Positions 62,167-64,000 of a stretch of 64,000 nucleotides of DNA are shown piece after piece. The notes beneath the pieces are model-generated. The model had not been told where the DNA came from and ran no database searches. It was given only the letters and a program-made list of their open reading frames with translations. How positions within the stretch are numbered: the stretch's first letter is position 1; each line of letters starts with the position of its first letter. The stretch lies in contig NZ_JAMOAO010000001.1 of NCBI RefSeq assembly GCF_030555055.1, positions 4,836,001 through 4,900,000 of the forward strand, read 5' to 3'. The translations under genes and the position numbers were made by a program. The DNA comes from Nocardiopsis sp. YSL2. Lineage in GTDB: Bacteria > Actinomycetota > Actinomycetes > Streptosporangiales > Streptosporangiaceae.

Positions 62167-63339
62167 TCAGTAGGAATTCGGCAGTTCGTCCAGCCGGACT
62201 CCCGTGACGAAGGCGACCGCGTCGACGCCGTCGAGGCCGGAGAGCGGAATGTACCGGTAGTCCGCGGACGCGGCCGGCGGCAGGTCGCGCAGGTCGCCCA
62301 ACCGCTCCACCGGGAACAGCGCCCGGTCCCGCGTGGCGTCCGCCAACGCGGCCTGGAGGCTCGGTTCACCGGAGGCCACCGTGTCGGAGTCGGTGCCGAT
62401 GACCGCGTAGCCGTCCCCGATCAACGACGCCGCGACGGCACCGGCGCTCCACCAGTGCTGGTCCGTCCCGCCGAAGTCCACGGTCGAACGGCAGCGCCGC
62501 AGGTGGGTGTTGTGCGCGGAGACCAGGCACGGAGCCCCGGTCCGGGCGACCGCCAGGAGGTGGTCCGCCATCATCGCGTCCCGCAGACCGAGCATCCGGG
62601 CCACCCGGTCGGGGGCGTCCGAGGCCATGGCCGCGTGGTAGCGCAGCAGCCCCCGCCCCGTCCGGGCGAACAGGAGCGCGCGTTCGTACCCCTCGTCGGA
62701 GTCGGCCCGCCGCAGGCCCGGGGCCTCGGACTCGAAGACGCCCATCATGTCGTCGGCCGCCACGCGCAGGGCGCGGGCCTCGGCGCCGCCGCCGACGGAG
62801 GCCGAGGGGTCCATCATCGCCGCCGGGTTCTCCCAGGCGGCGTCGTCGATGTCCGCGAGCCCCTCGAACGGAACACGGCCGAGGTGCTCGCCCAGGTACG
62901 CGCTCGCCGCCTCCAGGGCCGCTCGCGGGCTCGCCGCACCCGAGATCTCCAGCGGTGAGTCCACACCGTGGAACCTGACCCGCTCGCCGGGTTCGCGCTC
63001 CTCGTTGTACTCGCGCATCCACGCCACCAGTGCGCGGTTGCCCGCGAAGGCACCGAACCCGTGGCTGAGGGCCGTGCCGAGGTCGAGACCGTCCGTCCGG
63101 CCGGTGACGTGGTCGTCGACGGTCGCCGCGGTCAGGCAGTCGGTCTCCAGCGCGAAGGAACGGAAGCCCCGGTGCTCCACCAGGTGGGCGAACACCTCGT
63201 TGCGCAACAGCAGGAACTTCTCCACGCCGTGCGTCGGTTCGCCCATCCCCAGCACCAGGGGGGTGCGCCCCCACGTGTCCAGGAGTCGCCCCACCGCGGG
63301 GCCCGGATCGGCGCGCAGGCCGTAGTCGGACAGGGACAT
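62167..63339 (-). CDS. Erythromycin esterase family protein
   Basis: The 390-residue protein has LGMGEPTHGVEKFLLLRNEV with the catalytic His and Glu of Ere enzymes. FALETDCLTAATVDDHVTGR (shown in part), YNEEREPGERVRFHGVDSPL and VSAHNTHLRR follow. Ere enzymes hydrolyse macrolide lactones, but many actinobacterial homologues have unknown substrates. ATG 63339 follows GAGGTGAGGATC. It diverges from a double-HTH MerR regulator, a pairing that suggests inducible resistance or self-protection. Confidence 0.88.
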   Translation of the reverse strand: MSLSDYGLRADPGPAVGRLLDTWGRTPLVLGMGEPTHGVEKFLLLRNEVFAHLVEHRGFRSFALETDCLTAATVDDHVTGRTDGLDLGTALSHGFGAFAGNRALVAWMREYNEEREPGERVRFHGVDSPLEISGAASPRAALEAASAYLGEHLGRVPFEGLADIDDAAWENPAAMMDPSASVGGGAEARALRVAADDMMGVFESEAPGLRRADSDEGYERALLFARTGRGLLRYHAAMASDAPDRVARMLGLRDAMMADHLLAVARTGAPCLVSAHNTHLRRCRSTVDFGGTDQHWWSAGAVAASLIGDGYAVIGTDSDTVASGEPSLQAALADATRDRALFPVERLGDLRDLPPAASADYRYIPLSGLDGVDAVAFVTGVRLDELPNSY

Positions 63340-63455
63340 CACAGATCCTCACCTCGAAGCGATCGACCACCTTCGACCGTATCCTTGAACACTCGGTTGA
63401 GACTTTGACGCCGAAGAAGCGCTCTCAGGCCGAGAAAGCCTCAAAGGAAGGGTTC

Positions 63456-64000
63456 ATGCGACCGATCGACCTCGCCCGTGAGCACGGGCTCTCCGCCCAG
63501 GCGGTGCGCAACTACGAGGACGAGGGGATCCTGCCGTCCGCCGAACGCAGTCCCAGCGGGTACCGCCGCTACACGGCCCTCCACGCGCAGGCCCTGCGCG
63601 CCTTCCTCGCCCTGCGCGCCGGATTCGGTCACGCGACGGCGGTGCGGGTGATGCGGGCCGCCGGCCGCGACGACGAGGCGGCCCTGTTCCGCCTGGTCGA
63701 CCAGGCGCACGCCGACCTCCTGCAGGAGCGCCGGACGCTCGACGAGGTCACCGCGGCGCTCGGCGACCTGACCGCCGACCCGGAGCCGCGCGCGGGCGGT
63801 GTGACCGTCGGAGCGCTCGCCCACCGGCTCCGGATGCACCCCGCCTCGCTGCGCAAGTGGGAGCGGGCCGGGATCCTGCGGCCCGAGCGCGACCCGGCCA
63901 CGGGGTACCGCCTCTACACGCCGGACGCGGTCCGCGACGCCCACGCGGCCGCGCAGCTGCGGCGCGGCGGCCACGGGCTGGCCCAGATCGCCGACTTCGT
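63456..64000 (+). CDS. MerR-family regulator with two HTH domains (TioE-like), 3' end cut by the window
   Basis: The visible 181 residues contain two MerR HTH domains. The first spans residues 2-70 (IDLAREHGLSAQAVRNYEDE, GYRRYTALHAQAL). The second begins at about residue 115 (VTVGALAHRLRMHPASLRKW, ERAGILRPERDPATGYRLY). A helical linker (LLQERRTLDEVTAALGDL) joins them. This duplication marks the TioE-type regulators. ATG 63456 follows AAAGGAAGGG. It likely controls the divergent esterase; TTGA repeats at about 63384-63410 in the gap may be part of its site. The gene runs off the window. Confidence 0.85.
   Translation, partial: MRPIDLAREHGLSAQAVRNYEDEGILPSAERSPSGYRRYTALHAQALRAFLALRAGFGHATAVRVMRAAGRDDEAALFRLVDQAHADLLQERRTLDEVTAALGDLTADPEPRAGGVTVGALAHRLRMHPASLRKWERAGILRPERDPATGYRLYTPDAVRDAHAAAQLRRGGHGLAQIADF

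Overview
The window is about 64 kb of very GC-rich chromosomal DNA with dense, mostly overlapping operons, frequent GTG/TTG starts, F420-type flavin proteins and a gpgS-folP2 neighbourhood. This points to a filamentous actinomycete. A Nocardiopsaceae-like genome (Nocardiopsis or relative) is my best guess, but that is inference. There are no rRNA, tRNA, IS or CRISPR features I can support. Both ends are cut inside genes: a glutathionyl-hydroquinone reductase on the left and a double-HTH MerR regulator on the right.

Catabolic islands dominate. At 1.0-11.2 kb is a complete non-phosphorylating L-fucose pathway: a lipoprotein/RbsA-like/permease importer, mutarotase, fucose dehydrogenase (AKR), fuconolactonase, fuconate dehydratase, SDR dehydrogenase and FAH-type hydrolase, giving pyruvate plus lactate. 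It is controlled by a FadR-type GntR with several copies of one operator. At 14.0-17.5 kb an IclR regulator precedes a dimethylglycine-oxidase-like flavoprotein. At 17.5-25.4 kb another FadR-type regulator, an ethanolamine permease, a GlnA4-like gamma-glutamylamide synthetase, an ALDH, an SDR and a PuuD-like hydrolase form a gamma-glutamylated ethanolamine (or related amine) route, followed by a PfkB kinase. At 51.7-58.5 kb a SorC regulator controls a polyol ABC importer, a polyol dehydrogenase and xylulokinase. At 58.6-61.3 kb there is an SsuABC-like importer.

The middle is more mixed. 25.4-28.7 kb holds gpgS-folP2, a LigB-like protein and a RibD-C reductase. 28.9-30.4 kb is a PAP2-DAG kinase fusion. 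30.5-34.6 kb is a four-gene overlapping lipid-modification operon (COG2907, DUF1365, cyclopropane synthase, DUF1295). 34.6-41.2 kb holds redox and VOC genes, a CGNR regulator and an ECF sigma factor with a SnoaL-like tail. 42.5-45.2 kb looks like a small general-stress island: a Cys-rich copper-storage protein, a small DUF protein and a membrane SDR share SigB-like promoters. Next to it lie a decayed F420 oxidoreductase and a 56-residue protein that is half proline. A ClpC-type chaperone, an AKR, a hydrolase and an AGCS symporter with a structured leader follow.

The most useful regulatory observations are these. One Crp-like 14-mer occurs upstream of both the fucose and Ssu loci, with a third Crp-like box in the polyol locus. 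There are clear palindromic operators for the two FadR-type regulators, the SorC regulator and the CGNR/VOC pair. An IclR gene appears to be leaderless, with a palindrome over its start codon. No phage, toxin or defence system was recognised.
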